Shown one piece after another: positions 33,423-44,299 of a DNA stretch of 64,000 nt. Where the stretch lies: the NCBI RefSeq assembly GCF_002104995.1, contig NW_024468256.1, forward strand, positions 846,675 through 910,674, in the 5' to 3' direction. The notes under the pieces were generated by a model. The model did not search any database, had not been told where the DNA came from, and saw only the letters and a list, made by a program, of their open reading frames with translations. The first letter of the stretch is position 1, and each line of letters begins with the position of its first letter. The position numbers were made by a program, and so were the translations under genes. The DNA is from Linderina pennispora. Its lineage: Eukaryota; Kickxellomycota; Kickxellomycetes; Kickxellales; Kickxellaceae.

Positions 33423-34184
33423 TTATGCAAGCTTGCGCAGCGTTACTGATATGCGGCGCCCATCGAGGACTGGGTCACCCGAATGGTGCAGAGCTGGAAA
33501 CCCATGTGACCAGCGGAACCGTGCTTCGCCCGCCATCGCGTAGATATCCCCTGGCTTGATCCACGCCGATACCTCGCCTGGGACCACCCCGTTGTCATGG
33601 TCTGCATACCTTGCTGCTCTCTCAATGTCATCGTCCTTGACTGGTCTCAAGCGCAAAAGCGCGGGCGCACCAAAACTAAAGCCAGCGATCCCATCGCCGA
33701 ACCTCAAAAGATCGATATGGTCGCCGATTCCCTCGCCTGGGTCGTATAGGTTGATGATTGCTTGATCAAACAGCACAGGGCGCTCACGCACCTCCTTTGG
33801 CAGCAGCAGCGGATGCTCGCAGCACATGCGGGACAGGAATCCAAAGGGCGTGGAGGCGTCGGTCATGGCGCCAAAGTGCATTCCCTGGTTGATCCTCTTT
33901 GCGGACGTGTCGGTGGAGGTGTGGGGAAAGTACTCGGCGGAGAGCCAGTCAAAGAATGCGGTGCAGAGGGCTGGGTGAAGAGCGTTGCGGTGGATCTTGA
34001 AGCCCGGCACCGGCTCGTCGACGTGAGGGGTGCTAGCGGACCCGAGGAAGGTGGAATCGTTCATTAGCTGGAGCAAGGCGTCGTGGTGTGCGAATTCGTT
34101 GTCGATTTCGTCTGGAGAGCCGGCTCCTTCTCCATCAGACGCGTCGCCAAACAGCTCTGCAAACAGCTCCTGCGTATCAGCCAT
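33423..34184 (-). CDS. AlkB-like 2-oxoglutarate/Fe(II) dioxygenase, copy 2
   Basis: This mirror copy of 9,986-10,747 has 253 residues and an intact frame. The iron ligands in GDHIDLLRFG and RWSHGF and the C-terminal RISVTLR are unchanged. Substitutions are light (DKIDNE to DEIDNE, FFNWLS to FFDWLS, GDARF to GEARF). The upstream in-frame Met seen in copy 1 is Ile here, which supports the start at MADTQELF. Its substrate is unknown; the family includes nucleic-acid and protein demethylases. It follows DDX47 copy 2 in the same direction. Confidence 0.88.
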   Translation of the reverse strand: MADTQELFAELFGDASDGEGAGSPDEIDNEFAHHDALLQLMNDSTFLGSASTPHVDEPVPGFKIHRNALHPALCTAFFDWLSAEYFPHTSTDTSAKRINQGMHFGAMTDASTPFGFLSRMCCEHPLLLPKEVRERPVLFDQAIINLYDPGEGIGDHIDLLRFGDGIAGFSFGAPALLRLRPVKDDDIERAARYADHDNGVVPGEVSAWIKPGDIYAMAGEARFRWSHGFPALHHSGDPVLDGRRISVTLRKLA

Positions 34185-34296
34185 ACTAACATATAAAGCA
34201 CATGCACATATGCTGGTTGTGTAAAATGCATTGATGCAGCAACAGAACATACACACAGGACAAATTGCATTTTTATGGTAAGTGACGGGGGCGTGC

Positions 34297-35640
34297 TTAT
34301 CGCCGCTGCTTCTTGCCGCCCTTGCCGCCCTTGCGGATCTTCTTGGCCTCGTCTACCGAGATCCGCTTGCTGCTGTCGTCGTCGTCGTCATCGCGCGACC
34401 GCTTGCCTTTGCCCTTGCTGCCCTTCTTGGCCTGCAGTTCCTTGAGCTCCAGCGTGGCCATGCGCTGCGCCTCGTTGACGCGCTCCTGCAGAAGCATGAT
34501 TTCATCCTTGTTGCCCGGGAACTCGTCCAGCTTTTTGCCAATGACCTGCTCGATGCGCTGCAGCAGCTCCACGTCGTACTGGGTCACAAATGAGATAGCA
34601 CGGCCCGAGCGGCCAGCGCGGGCTGTGCGACCGACACGGTGGATATAGTCCTTGGAGTGGGTCGGAATGTCGTAGTTGACGACAATGTCGACGGCCGGGA
34701 TGTCGAGGCCACGCGAGGCCACATCAGTGGCCACCAGGACGTTGCGCTTACCAGACTTGAACTTGTTCAGCGCGCCCATGCGGCGATCCATGCTGAGCTG
34801 GCCATGCAAAGGAATAGCCTCGATGCCCAGGTTGCGCAGCAGCAAACCGATACGCAGAACCTCGTTACAGGTGCGCGCAAACACAATCGCCGACTGTCCC
34901 GCCATTTCGTTCAGCAGCCACACCAGATAGCAGTCCTTGCGCTTGAATGGGAAGAACATGTAGTATTGCAGCAGCTTGTCGGCAGTTGAGTACTTTGTCG
35001 ACACCTCAACCTTGACAGGGTTTGTCAGCGACGCCCTCTGCAGCTTCGCTACCTTGGTGGTCATGGTGGCTGAGAACAAGAACGTGTTTCGCTCGCGTGG
35101 GATGACCTTTAGGATCTGGTCAATCTTGGGCCCAAAGTCGAGGTCCAGCAGCCGATCTGCCTCATCCATGACCAGGTATTTTAGCGTGCGCAGCGAAAAG
35201 CCCTTGGTGTTCTCCAGGTGGTCCTGCAGACGGCCCGGGGTGCACACCACCACGTGTGGCTTACGCGACAGGGCGATTTGCTGTGCAATCATGTCCATGC
35301 CGCCAACGACTACTGCGCACCGCGCGCCAATCGCCGAACCCAGCGCCTCAAATGTCTCTGCAATCTGGAACGCCAGCTCGCGCGTCGGCGCCATCACGCA
35401 CGCAAACAGCGGGGACGGGTTCTCCCAGAGCGCCTGCAGGATCGGGAGCGCAAAGGCAGCGGTCTTTCCGGAGCCGGTCTGCGCCAGGCCGATCACGTCG
35501 CGGCCCTGCAGAGCCCAGGGAATCGCGTCGCGCTGGATCTCAGTGGGTGCCTTGAAGCCAAGCTTGTCGCAGGCCTCGCACAGCTGTGTCATGACGCCGA
35601 TATCGGCAAACGATTTGGGTGCCTCTTCTGTGTCCGACAT
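34297..35640 (-). CDS. RRP3: DEAD-box RNA helicase DDX47/Rrp3, copy 2
   Basis: This is the mirror copy of 8,530-9,873, with the same 447-residue length and intact frame. All helicase motifs ([29 protein letters not shown]) are unchanged. Visible differences cluster in the basic tail ([10 protein letters not shown] versus [10 protein letters not shown]), so coding divergence is far below that of the flanking non-coding DNA. The start is ATG 35,640 ([10 protein letters not shown]). Two intact helicase copies with conserved active sites argue that both were under selection until recently. Confidence 0.95.
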   Translation of the reverse strand: MSDTEEAPKSFADIGVMTQLCEACDKLGFKAPTEIQRDAIPWALQGRDVIGLAQTGSGKTAAFALPILQALWENPSPLFACVMAPTRELAFQIAETFEALGSAIGARCAVVVGGMDMIAQQIALSRKPHVVVCTPGRLQDHLENTKGFSLRTLKYLVMDEADRLLDLDFGPKIDQILKVIPRERNTFLFSATMTTKVAKLQRASLTNPVKVEVSTKYSTADKLLQYYMFFPFKRKDCYLVWLLNEMAGQSAIVFARTCNEVLRIGLLLRNLGIEAIPLHGQLSMDRRMGALNKFKSGKRNVLVATDVASRGLDIPAVDIVVNYDIPTHSKDYIHRVGRTARAGRSGRAISFVTQYDVELLQRIEQVIGKKLDEFPGNKDEIMLLQERVNEAQRMATLELKELQAKKGSKGKGKRSRDDDDDDSSKRISVDEAKKIRKGGKGGKKQRR

Positions 35641-37039
35641 TGTGGAATTGAGGTAGTTGGAGGCGAAGATAAATGAAGAGACAGTGGTGAAGGAGGGCTT
35701 ACCAATGCGCTCCAAAAAAGTTTGAATAAAAAAGCCGAGGATCCGCAGTGATCCGATCCGCAGTGATTGGTCTGCGGATCAGATCGCTATGCAGAGGCAG
35801 CCCGCTGTTTATTGCGCGGATTAGCAGGATCGACGTTGACCAAAGCCGCACGCGAACCGAGCAGTACCGGCAATGTTTACATTTGCGAAGTCACAATTGC
35901 CGTTGCAATGGCGATCATGCAGCATGTCGCTGCCGACGATGACGGCACGGACGATGTGTGGCGATGTCCTGGCATCCCATGGAGGCGGGCTAAACCCCGA
36001 GTCACATCAGCCTAGCCCAAGGCAATATTCCACCCAATCCCGCACGGGCTGTGGTGGTGGTGGTTGTGTGTGGGACCATCAGTCTGTGGGCACTGCGGGA
36101 CGATGGGGTTTAGAAAGGCTAATTATAGATCGCCTGGAGCCCGGAATAGCCGAGGTCTGGATAAAAAGTGGGATTGCTTGTGCATGGGGACGGGCTGTCT
36201 CTGGAGAAAAACAAAAAGAAAGTTTGCAGCGGCAGGCTCTGTGCAGGCTGCAATCCGGTGGCGAGAGACCGTGTGCAAAGAGAAAAGAAAAAGGACGAGG
36301 CAATAAAGCATTAACTGCTTGGAACTGCCCAAGGGAATGTTGTGAGAATTACATGTGTGGAGGTGTGCATGCCCTCACTCCACGCTAGAGCGCTGGCCAT
36401 CCTCTCCCCAAAAAAAACGGTTCACAGTGAAGAAAAAGTCGACTGGCTGCTGTATTGTGTCTGCGCGGGTGGATTCAGCCAGTGGGCGAGGGATGTAGGT
36501 TAAAGGGCGGGCGGTTGCAGCTCTTGTCTGCGCTAAACAATCCTGCTCGCCTTTTTTTCCACTCATCCAGTCTCTAGGCCTTCCTTGGTTACACACATTG
36601 CCTGTGTGTTGTATTAATAGCCTGGTTCAGCCACTATTTCGCTGTGCTATCCGTTCTCCGATTCTATAAATCTCGCCCTTGCTCTCTGTCGTGGCTGGTT
36701 GGCCCAGAGGCATCTTTTTCTCTCTCAGTGAAAGACACGGTTGTTTAGCGAATAGAGTGGTGTATTTTCGTGCCCAGCAAAGAAAGTAATAGCGTACTTG
36801 CTTGGACCGGTGATCCCCCTTCCTTCGCGTTTGTTTTTGTGTTCAATCTTGGGTCTTCCCACTCGCTCTGCTCCAGCATCCCTCCCTTCTTTCTGTCCAC
36901 CTAGGCTTTCTCGTTTTCAGCTTATTCTTCGTTTTTCTACCCGTCTCCCGTCTTCGCCGCAACACTCCCTCTTCCCTTTCATCGTCCACCTTACTATACG
37001 ACCTACATTTTTTCATTCCACCGTTTCACATATCCCGCC
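35641..37039. promoter_or_regulatory. Divergent intergenic region DDX47 / PLC-like, arm 2
   Basis: About 1.4 kb matching 7,131-8,529. It keeps the 15-bp tandem duplication near DDX47 and a shortened (CA)n/(ACC)n microsatellite near 36,049-36,077. No gene is seen. Confidence 0.6.
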
Positions 37040-38134
37040 ATGAGCAGCCATTGTACGATTGGGCTCCGGGGCCTGCTGACATTTGCACTATGCGCCATGC
37101 AGCTGGTGCTTGTTCTAGCAGCCAACAAAAAGTGCAACGGATCCAGCGAGCTGTGTTCGCGGGCATTCAACGAAGTATCACACATCTCGACACATGCTTC
37201 ATTTGCGATGGTAGACAGCTCGAACTCGAGCTTGCCGGGCACGCAGTACAAGAACATCAAGCAGCAGCTGGAGGACGGGGTGCGTGGGCTGCATCTGGAC
37301 ATCTACAAGGGCTCGACGGCGGGCTCGGTGAATTTGTGCTTCCCCGACTGCAGCGTGATCAACGGCGGCACGCTGGCGGCGACGCTGGAAATTGTGAAGG
37401 CGTGGCTCGATGGCAACCCCAACGAGGTGGTGACGATATTCCTGGATGGCGCTGAGACCACGGCGGACCCAGCTGCTGTGGAGCAGGCGTTCGTGAGCTC
37501 GGGCATCGACACATACATGCTGCCCAGCAAGGCGGAGACTGGGAAGTGGCCGACGCTGGAGAAGATGATTGCCGACGGCACGCGGCTGGTGGTGTTTGCC
37601 GAGTCGCCGGCCATCTCAGACTACAAGCAGCACTTTATTAAGTTTAAAGGAATAGTGCTCAAGCTCGATGGCCCGTTCACGTACGGCGCCGAATGGACGT
37701 GCGGGCCGTGGACGCGGTCGACCGAATCGATTCTCCTGATCCCGCACCTGATAGTCCAGACAGCGATGATCAACAAGGTGCAGCACACGAACCTGCCGTA
37801 TCCGTTCAACCTGGGCACGACCAACGGGTACCAGCTCGAGTACCATGCAGTTACATGCCGCGGTGGGCAGTCGATCTGGATGAACTTTGTCGAGGTCGAC
37901 TTTTACGACAAGGGCGATGTGTGGACGCCCACGCAGAAGTTCAATGCGCTGCCGTATAAGGGCGACGATGTGGGCAACTTCTACCCAGAGTTCTTTGATG
38001 CCAAGGTGAACAGCGATGGGCGGGCGATTGTGGACCTCAGTGGCGCTCGGGCTGTCGGGCCAGCGGCAATGGCGTGGACGATGGCTGCGGTGGTGCTGTC
38101 GCTGGCTGTTGGCGGCAGCGGCCTGCGGATATGA
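37040..38134 (+). CDS. Secreted PLC-like phosphodiesterase, copy 2
   Basis: This mirror copy of 6,042-7,130 has 364 residues and an intact frame. It is two residues longer because of a Ser-Asn insertion near SSNSSLPGTQY. It keeps the signal-like N-terminus, THASFA with the first His, LCFPDC with Phe in place of the usual second His, and the hydrophobic C-terminal tail suited to GPI anchoring. It shows more amino-acid changes than the helicase or HMG-CoA synthase copies (TVTGKW to AETGKW, SNYKKHFIQF to SDYKQHFIKF), so it seems less constrained. Function and substrate are unknown. Confidence 0.8.
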   Translation: MSSHCTIGLRGLLTFALCAMQLVLVLAANKKCNGSSELCSRAFNEVSHISTHASFAMVDSSNSSLPGTQYKNIKQQLEDGVRGLHLDIYKGSTAGSVNLCFPDCSVINGGTLAATLEIVKAWLDGNPNEVVTIFLDGAETTADPAAVEQAFVSSGIDTYMLPSKAETGKWPTLEKMIADGTRLVVFAESPAISDYKQHFIKFKGIVLKLDGPFTYGAEWTCGPWTRSTESILLIPHLIVQTAMINKVQHTNLPYPFNLGTTNGYQLEYHAVTCRGGQSIWMNFVEVDFYDKGDVWTPTQKFNALPYKGDDVGNFYPEFFDAKVNSDGRAIVDLSGARAVGPAAMAWTMAAVVLSLAVGGSGLRI

Positions 38135-38475
38135 GCAGAGGGCCGCTTTCATGTTCAGTAGTTTCTGTGCGCTTTTCTTTTTCAATTCCATCACACTAGA
38201 CATTCTCACCCCATTTTCGAGGCTCCTCCACACAGCATTCCAGCCCATCCGGCTGTCTCTTTGCTGGCATTCCCTGATCTCAACACCTTCTGTTTGCAGC
38301 TGAAGATCATCACGAGTATGAAATTAATGTAAAAGTCGAAAATACCAGAATTTGAAGCTTGTTTTTGTTTAGGGTAGAAAAATTACTGGGGAAAAGAAAT
38401 CAAGAAGCAGAAATCAAGAAGCAGAAATCACTGGCTCCGTCCGAGCGCCCAGCGGCTTCCGAGAAGCAGCTCTCT
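38135..38475. other. Convergent intergenic PLC-like / HMG-CoA synthase, arm 2
   Basis: A 341-bp gap between two converging genes, matching arm 1 5,700-6,041. It contains the 14-bp UTR repeat; no gene or clear terminator signal is seen. Confidence 0.5.
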
Positions 38476-39954
38476 CTAGTTGAGCGGAGTGCGGCCGTAG
38501 GCGCGGCGCCACATGGAGTCGATCTTCTGCAGATAGAAGGTGCCGGGGAAGAGCTTGGAGACGTCGCTCTGGGGCTCGTACTCGAGGGCGTTGTGGGTCT
38601 TCTCGCGCAGGGCCATGATCTGCTCGAACTCGACGGGCGAGATCTTGGTCCGGCTGTCCAGACGGGCCTTGAGGTCAAGGGCCTTGGCGATCTCCTCGGT
38701 GTTGCCGCGGACGCGGAACGAGTACATGGACGCGGCGCATCCGGAGCCATAGGAGAACAGGGCAATGCGCTTGCCCTGGAGGTCAGCCGAGGACACCTCG
38801 GTGAGCAGCGAGGCCAGGCCAAAGAAGACCGAGCCCGTGTACATGTTTCCGATGTTGGAGGCGGCCAGCAGCGAGGGCTTGGTCTTGGCGGCAAAGGCCT
38901 GCTTGGAGACGTTAATGAAGGCCTTCTCGAGGACCTTGTTGGTGTACGAGTCCTCGCGGGCAATGTCCTTGAACTGCTGGACATCGGCGAACTGCGGGCA
39001 TCGGGGCTGCGCAAAAAGTCGTTGTAGGCGATACGGCCAAAACCCTTGATGACCTGCTTGGTGTAGGGCGAGTGGAAGACCAGGTAGTCGACACTGTCCA
39101 GCGAGGCTGCGGACTCGGCCGCGCGCTTCTCCAGGGCATCGATGTAGGCCAGGTACGCGTTATCGAGGGCACGCACATACGAGGTCACCGACAGCGGGCC
39201 GTCGACGGTGGGGAACTCGGACGACATGTTGGGCTTGTAGAAATCGTAGGTGTTCTCCATGAAGGTGCCGCGCAGCGGGAACTCGAGCGCCAGCGGGGCA
39301 TCGGGAGCAACCAGCATGCAGACGACGCCACAGCCGCCCGACGGCCTGGCGTTGCCCGACGCATAGACGGCGATATCGCCGGCCACCACCAGCGCCAGAC
39401 GGCCGTCCCACGCCGACGAGTCCATCCACTGGCAGGCGTTGAAGAGCGCCGAGGTGCCGCCGTAGCAGGCGTTGGTCGTGTCGATGCCCTCGACGTTGAA
39501 GTTGCCAGACTCCTCAAACAGCTTCATCAGCACCGTCTTGGTCGACTTGCTCTTGTCGATGATCGTCTCGGTGCCCACCTCCAGGCGCCCGATGTCGCTG
39601 TACGACACGTTGTACTTCTCCATGAACGACTGCACCACCGTCAGGCACACTGACGAGATGTCCTCGCGGTCGTCGCAGAAAGCCATCTTGGACTGCCCCA
39701 GACCGATCGTGTACTTGCCGGCCGACACGCCGTCGTGCTGCTCGAGCTCGACCTGGTCGACGTACTAGAGAGAGGAAGAGGGAGGAAGAGAGAGGCATTG
39801 AGTGCTACTGCTGCTGCCCGGCGGCTGATGTTGTTGTGTGCACACGTCCCGGGGGGCTCTCCTCATCTTTGCAAAGAGCATGAATTCAACTTACACGGCT
39901 CGGGAAGTAGACCTCGATGGCACGGATACCAATGTTCTCGGCGCGGGCAACCAT
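38476..39954 (-). CDS. ERG13: Hydroxymethylglutaryl-CoA synthase, copy 2 (one frame break)
   Basis: This is the mirror copy of 4,221-5,699. Exon 1 is 39,954-39,895, the intron is 130 bp, and exon 2 runs 39,764-38,476. The catalytic motifs [16 protein letters not shown] and VFHSPYTKQ are all kept, and amino-acid differences are very few (RTKVSP to RTKISP). One C is missing from a CCCC run at about 38,998 (SPDAPQF in copy 1), which shifts the frame for the last third. Because the sequence beyond stays near identical, this looks like a homopolymer error and the gene is probably intact. Confidence 0.92.
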
Positions 39955-40659
39955 GGTTTTTCTGTGTGGTTTCTTTGTGCTAGTGGAAAATGTAGAGGAA
40001 AAGCTGATTAATGGATGAAAAGGAGCAGAGATTTCAATTCTTCTTGGCTCTGTCTTCAAAACATCTGAAAGCGCCCTCCCCCTGCTGCTTCGTCTTTGCG
40101 CTGTCTAAAAAATCCGCTGTCCCTCCTGGCTCCCCCCTCCCCCAATGTGCCCGCCAAAAGGGCGATGCTTGACATTGGGAAACCCCAGTAGGAGACCATT
40201 GATTGGGCCGGCCGAGTTGGGTGCACAATGCAGCCAAGAGTCGCTATGGAACTTGCTGGCAGTTGCCAAGTCGGAAACTGCCAGCACCAGCAGCGGATGG
40301 TGTGCGATCGTCGCCCTACGCTATTTTATTTTGCTGCTGCTTAGAGGGAGAACAGAGGGATCAGCTCTGTCGGCCTCTCGGCTTATTCATCCAGGACAGC
40401 CAAAGCACGACATGCCGCAGGCGGATCAACTGCTGGCGTTCGTGTCTGGGCGTGCATTCCACAAACAAGCAGATCGCGTTGTCGGGTAAAAACGCCAGTA
40501 TTTTTTATTTAGCAGTCCTACTCGCTTCTGGCGCTCGAACTGGGAGCAGAGTGGGTTACGCAAAACCTCCTCCGGAATATATCGGCCGAGACAAGAAAGG
40601 CTGACCGGCAAGGCATGGGGGAGACCGCATGGCTCGCAATTTAAAAAGACCGCTGCGAT
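39955..40659. other. Intergenic HMG-CoA synthase / TTC27, arm 2
   Basis: A 705-bp stretch matching 3,516-4,220, with no gene seen. Confidence 0.6.
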
Positions 40660-43477
40660 TCAGGCCTGGCGGAGCTCCTTCAGTGCTTCAACAAGCCGCT
40701 CGTAGTCAGGGGTGCCTTCAAACGACTCCTTGCCCTTGCCAATCAGGCCCCTGAGCAGCATCTTTGTCTGGTGCTTCCAGTCGCTGCACACGGGCTGCTC
40801 GATGGCAGCGGCCTTGCGCTGGTCGTCACCAGCGACCTCCTGGTCGTTTTGCTGCTGGCCGTCTTGGGCGGAGGGGGCCTTGACAACCTGCACCTTGTCG
40901 CCGAGGTTCTCGTACATGTCGGCAAGCTCCAGGGCGGCATCGACGGCATCCTTGAAGACCGGCGGGGCGTAGGACACCTGGGGGCATCTGCGAGTAGCAG
41001 CGGTACGCCTTGATGTAGCAGTCGAGGCAGTGCTTGTAGTCGCGGCGCCAGAACCAAAAGTCGGCCATGACGCGCCACAGCGGGGCGGAGTTGGTGATCT
41101 TGGCCTCGATGGCATTGACCAGCAGATGCTCAATGTACTTGGAGTACTGCTGCTCCTTGCGGCGGGCCTCGCGCTCATTGTCATTACGTGTCAAGGTGCC
41201 GCGTGTCAGCGACGAGATGATCCCGCGCAATATGTCCAGGTCGACGCAGGCAGCGCCGTCCTTCTCGGCCCGCAGCTGCACGATACGGGTCCAGGGCGTG
41301 GATGGCGGCGCCGATCTGGTCCAGCGCCATGGATGCGGTCAAAAAGTTGGACCAGATCTGCCACGAGTCGTATTTGCCCTTCAGGGCCTCGCGCAGCGCA
41401 TACCACGCCTGCTGGCGCTGTGACGCGTCATTGGACCGGCATGTGGATGCTGGCCAGGTTGTTCCAGGCCTCCGAGTTCTCGTAGTCAATATGGACCACC
41501 TGCTGGAAGGCGTCCACGCGCGGTGTCGTAGTCGCCGGTCTTGAGCGCCGCGCACCCCAGGATGTTACCACGAGCGCTCGAACAGCGGATTGAGCTTCAA
41601 CGCGTGCTTGTAGCACGCGACGGAGTCGTCGAACTCGCTGCGCGCGAAATGGGTAGGCGCCCAGCGAGCGCATGGCGCGGGCGTAGCGGCAGCCCGAGAA
41701 CATCCCAGGCGTGGCGCCAGTGGGCCGGGTCCTGCTTGAGGTCGCCCAGCAGGCACCACAGCTTGGGGCGGCTCGGGGCCAAGTCGAGCTGCTCGCGGAT
41801 GATGCGCTCAGCAACCTCCTCCTGGCCCAGCATCTGGTAGCACGCGATGACCTCGTCCCACATGTGCAGGCGCTCAAAGATATCCAGGGCCGAGCGCACG
41901 ACGCCCAGGGCCATGAACTGCTTGGCCAGCTCGCGCTCCAGCTCCCACTGGCTGGGCAGCGCCAGCGCATGGAAGAACTGCAGGCGCTCGCATGGGCCCT
42001 GCCTCGTGGGCCTCGGGCAGCGGGTGCGAGATCTGGTCGACCAGGGCCTGCAGCTGCAGCGTCGCGCGCTCCACAGTGCGGGTTTTGGCTGCCTCCAGCC
42101 GCGACCGCTGCAGCAGCGCCATCGTGTAGATGCTCCAGTTGCCCGGGTGCTGCAGCACACGCACCACAAACGGCATCATCTGCTCGGACGTCAGACCATG
42201 GGCCGGGTTTTCGTTCTGCACATTCAGGCACAGCGCCAGCAAAACACTCGCGTCCAGCCCCCGCAGCTGCCTGCTGCCCCGATATGTCCAGATCCGTGAA
42301 TGCAATCTGCTCCAGCAGCGTGTCGTCGTTCAGCGCAAAGCTCTCGGGCGCCGCCCCCTGATCTGCCTTGCGGGCCGGCTGGGCGCTCTGCGCTAGCAGC
42401 ACCAGCTGCGCGGTGTCGGAACTCTTGGAAACCGCGTGCGCTTGCCCTTGGCGCCTGTGATTTCCCACTGCAAGCCCGCTGGCCGCCTGCGCTGCCGTTA
42501 GCTGCTGCACCGCGTCCCGCGTCATCTGGTGCTGCGCATAGGCCACCCCGTGCTCCCATGCTGAGCCTTGCCCACAGCTCGCGGTCGCCCGCCCCACCGC
42601 ATCCCATGTGTGGGTCGCCGCCGACCGGCTCATCGGCTCATTGCACCGTCTCCTGCACCTCCACCACGCTGTCCTCGCCCAGCTCCGGCACCGGCTTCGG
42701 CAGGCGCCGCCGGCATCCTGCTGCTCCACAGCACTGTAGCCGTCCATGATCTGGTCCAGCAGCGACTGGGCCGGGTACTCCAAAAGGCTCTGCTGTGCGA
42801 GCAAAACACGGGATGCCCACCACCTTGCGCTGCCTACCGCCTGGTCGCGCTCATCCGCACGCCATGTCCACCAGCAGCCAGCGGGCAAGTGCCAGAAACA
42901 GCGGCCGCGGCGTCAGCGTATTACGCCTCCTCGCCGTCGGCTGCCAACATCTCCAGTAGCGACTTGGTCGGAGCGCCGCCCGCTCCTTGCTCTGCTCCGC
43001 TCCCAGATACACGCGTCCCCAGCTGGTCACGTCGCCCGATCTCGTGCTTGGAAGCGCCTTCGGGCAGCTCTGTAGGCGCGGCTGCAATAAACCTTCCTTG
43101 TACTTGTCTGCCACGGCCAGCAAAAGCTCTGCCGGGTCCATTAGGAACTCGGGGCCCGTCCAGTTCGTCTGGATGAACGCCTGCAGTGCTGCTGCTCCGA
43201 TCCATGTCAGAGATGCCCAGCCTGCGGCCCCGTGCTGCGTGGCGAACTGCTGCGCCTGCTGCTGCGCTGTTGCCTGCAGAGACGACGCCGTCACGTCCTC
43301 GTCTGCGGCCAGCGTGCGGAATAGATACTGCGCTGCCTCCGACCGCAAAACCTGCTCGTACTGACCCTGGCTCAGCAGCGCTGCCAGCGCCTCTGCGCTC
43401 TGATCCGTCTGTGCGTCTGCGCTCCGATCCACCGTCTGCCCCAGCAGAAGCTGTCTCTCCAGTGTGCTCAGCGCCAT
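40660..43477 (-). CDS. TTC27: TTC27/Emw1-like TPR protein, copy 2 (many single-base indels)
   Basis: This is the mirror copy of 719-3,515. From ATG 43,477 it begins MALSTLERQLLLGQ and ends LVEALKELRQA at 40,660. The reading frame is broken at ten or more places between about 40,985 and 43,090. At most of them the arm 2 sequence has one extra base that repeats a neighbour, for example near 40,985, 41,289, 41,438 and 41,997. Aligned residues on either side match copy 1 almost perfectly. True pseudogenes usually gather substitutions as well, so uncorrected insertion errors are the simplest reading. A real early pseudogene cannot be excluded from this sequence alone. Confidence 0.75.
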
Positions 43478-43776
43478 GGTCGAAATAAAGTATGGTGTGG
43501 AATACAGGATGGTGTATGCTGAATACAAGGTCGATGCAGCAGCAGCTTTTATCCCTTTTATAAACGAAAATTTTTTTGAGAGAAGTTCAAAGAACGTGCT
43601 GAGTAATGGCTCTGAAAAAATCACTGGCTGCCTTTTGTCACTTTGGCCACTTTGAGCGTCACCTCCCTGCCCCGCAGCCCCCTCGAGCTACATGCGTAAA
43701 CTGACCCGTCCTTCGAGCCCGCTCTTGCTTCCTCAGCTTATACACTTTTCCAATTCCTAATTTGCTACAGCCCGCA

Positions 43777-44183
43777 ATGAACATCAAGGTCAAGGTACTA
43801 TTCCACTCGCGCATTCCAATCTGCGCCCCCACACACCGCAGCCACCACGCATTCACCAAAACTAACTGCCCCACACCCGCCCTCATAGACTCTCACCGGC
43901 AAGGAGGTAAGCGACAAAAGCACACGCCACCTGCTCCCTTCCTCGTTCCTGCACTGACAGCAACCCGCCCCTTTCCGCGTAGATTGAGATTGATATTGAA
44001 AAGACGTCGACCGTCTTGCAGATCAAGGAGCGCGTCGAGGAGAAGGAGGGCATTCCCCCTCCCCAGCAGCGCCTGATTTTCGGCGGCAAGCAGATGGACG
44101 ACCCGAACACCGCCGAGTTCTACAAGATCGAGGGCGGCTCCGTGCTGCACCTGGTACTGGCCCTGCGCGGCGGCTCAAACTAA
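43777..44183 (+). CDS. NEDD8: NEDD8/Rub1 ubiquitin-like modifier, copy 2
   Basis: This mirror copy has exons at 43,777-43,794, 43,889-43,906 and 43,983-44,183, again two 18-nt exons followed by a 201-nt exon. Introns are 94 and 76 bp with GT..AG ends. The encoded 78 residues include [11 protein letters not shown] and LALRGGSN. Both splice patterns agree with copy 1 even though the introns differ in length and sequence, which supports the unusual micro-exon model. It lies 299 bp from the divergent TTC27 start. Confidence 0.95.
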
Positions 44184-44299
44184 CACCTCTCCCTCTTCAA
44201 ACAATACCATCCCAATCCTCATCCATCTGCCATGAAATGCTGTTTGCGATTTTTTTGTTGTAGCTTGGCATATTCGAAAGAAAGGCTGGAGTCTGGTTT

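Larger units (their letters stand above)
28101..44189 (-). repeat. Arm 2 of large inverted duplication
   Basis: This is the reverse-complement partner of 1-16,611. The inner end begins about 75 bp after the SPT5 stop codon. The outer end is at least 44,189, just past the NEDD8 stop; whether SDH1 and beyond are also duplicated cannot be seen. A hand comparison of about 190 bp downstream of QNG1 gives about 12 differences (roughly 6%), while the QNG1 proteins differ at about 5 of 345 residues. This pattern suggests an older duplication, or two haplotypes, under purifying selection. Confidence 0.97.

Noticed and set aside
1-44189. Fold-back read artefact as the sole cause of the inverted arms
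   Set aside because: The arms differ by substitutions, microsatellite lengths and two distinct large deletions, so they are two diverged sequences. Joined haplotypes remain possible.
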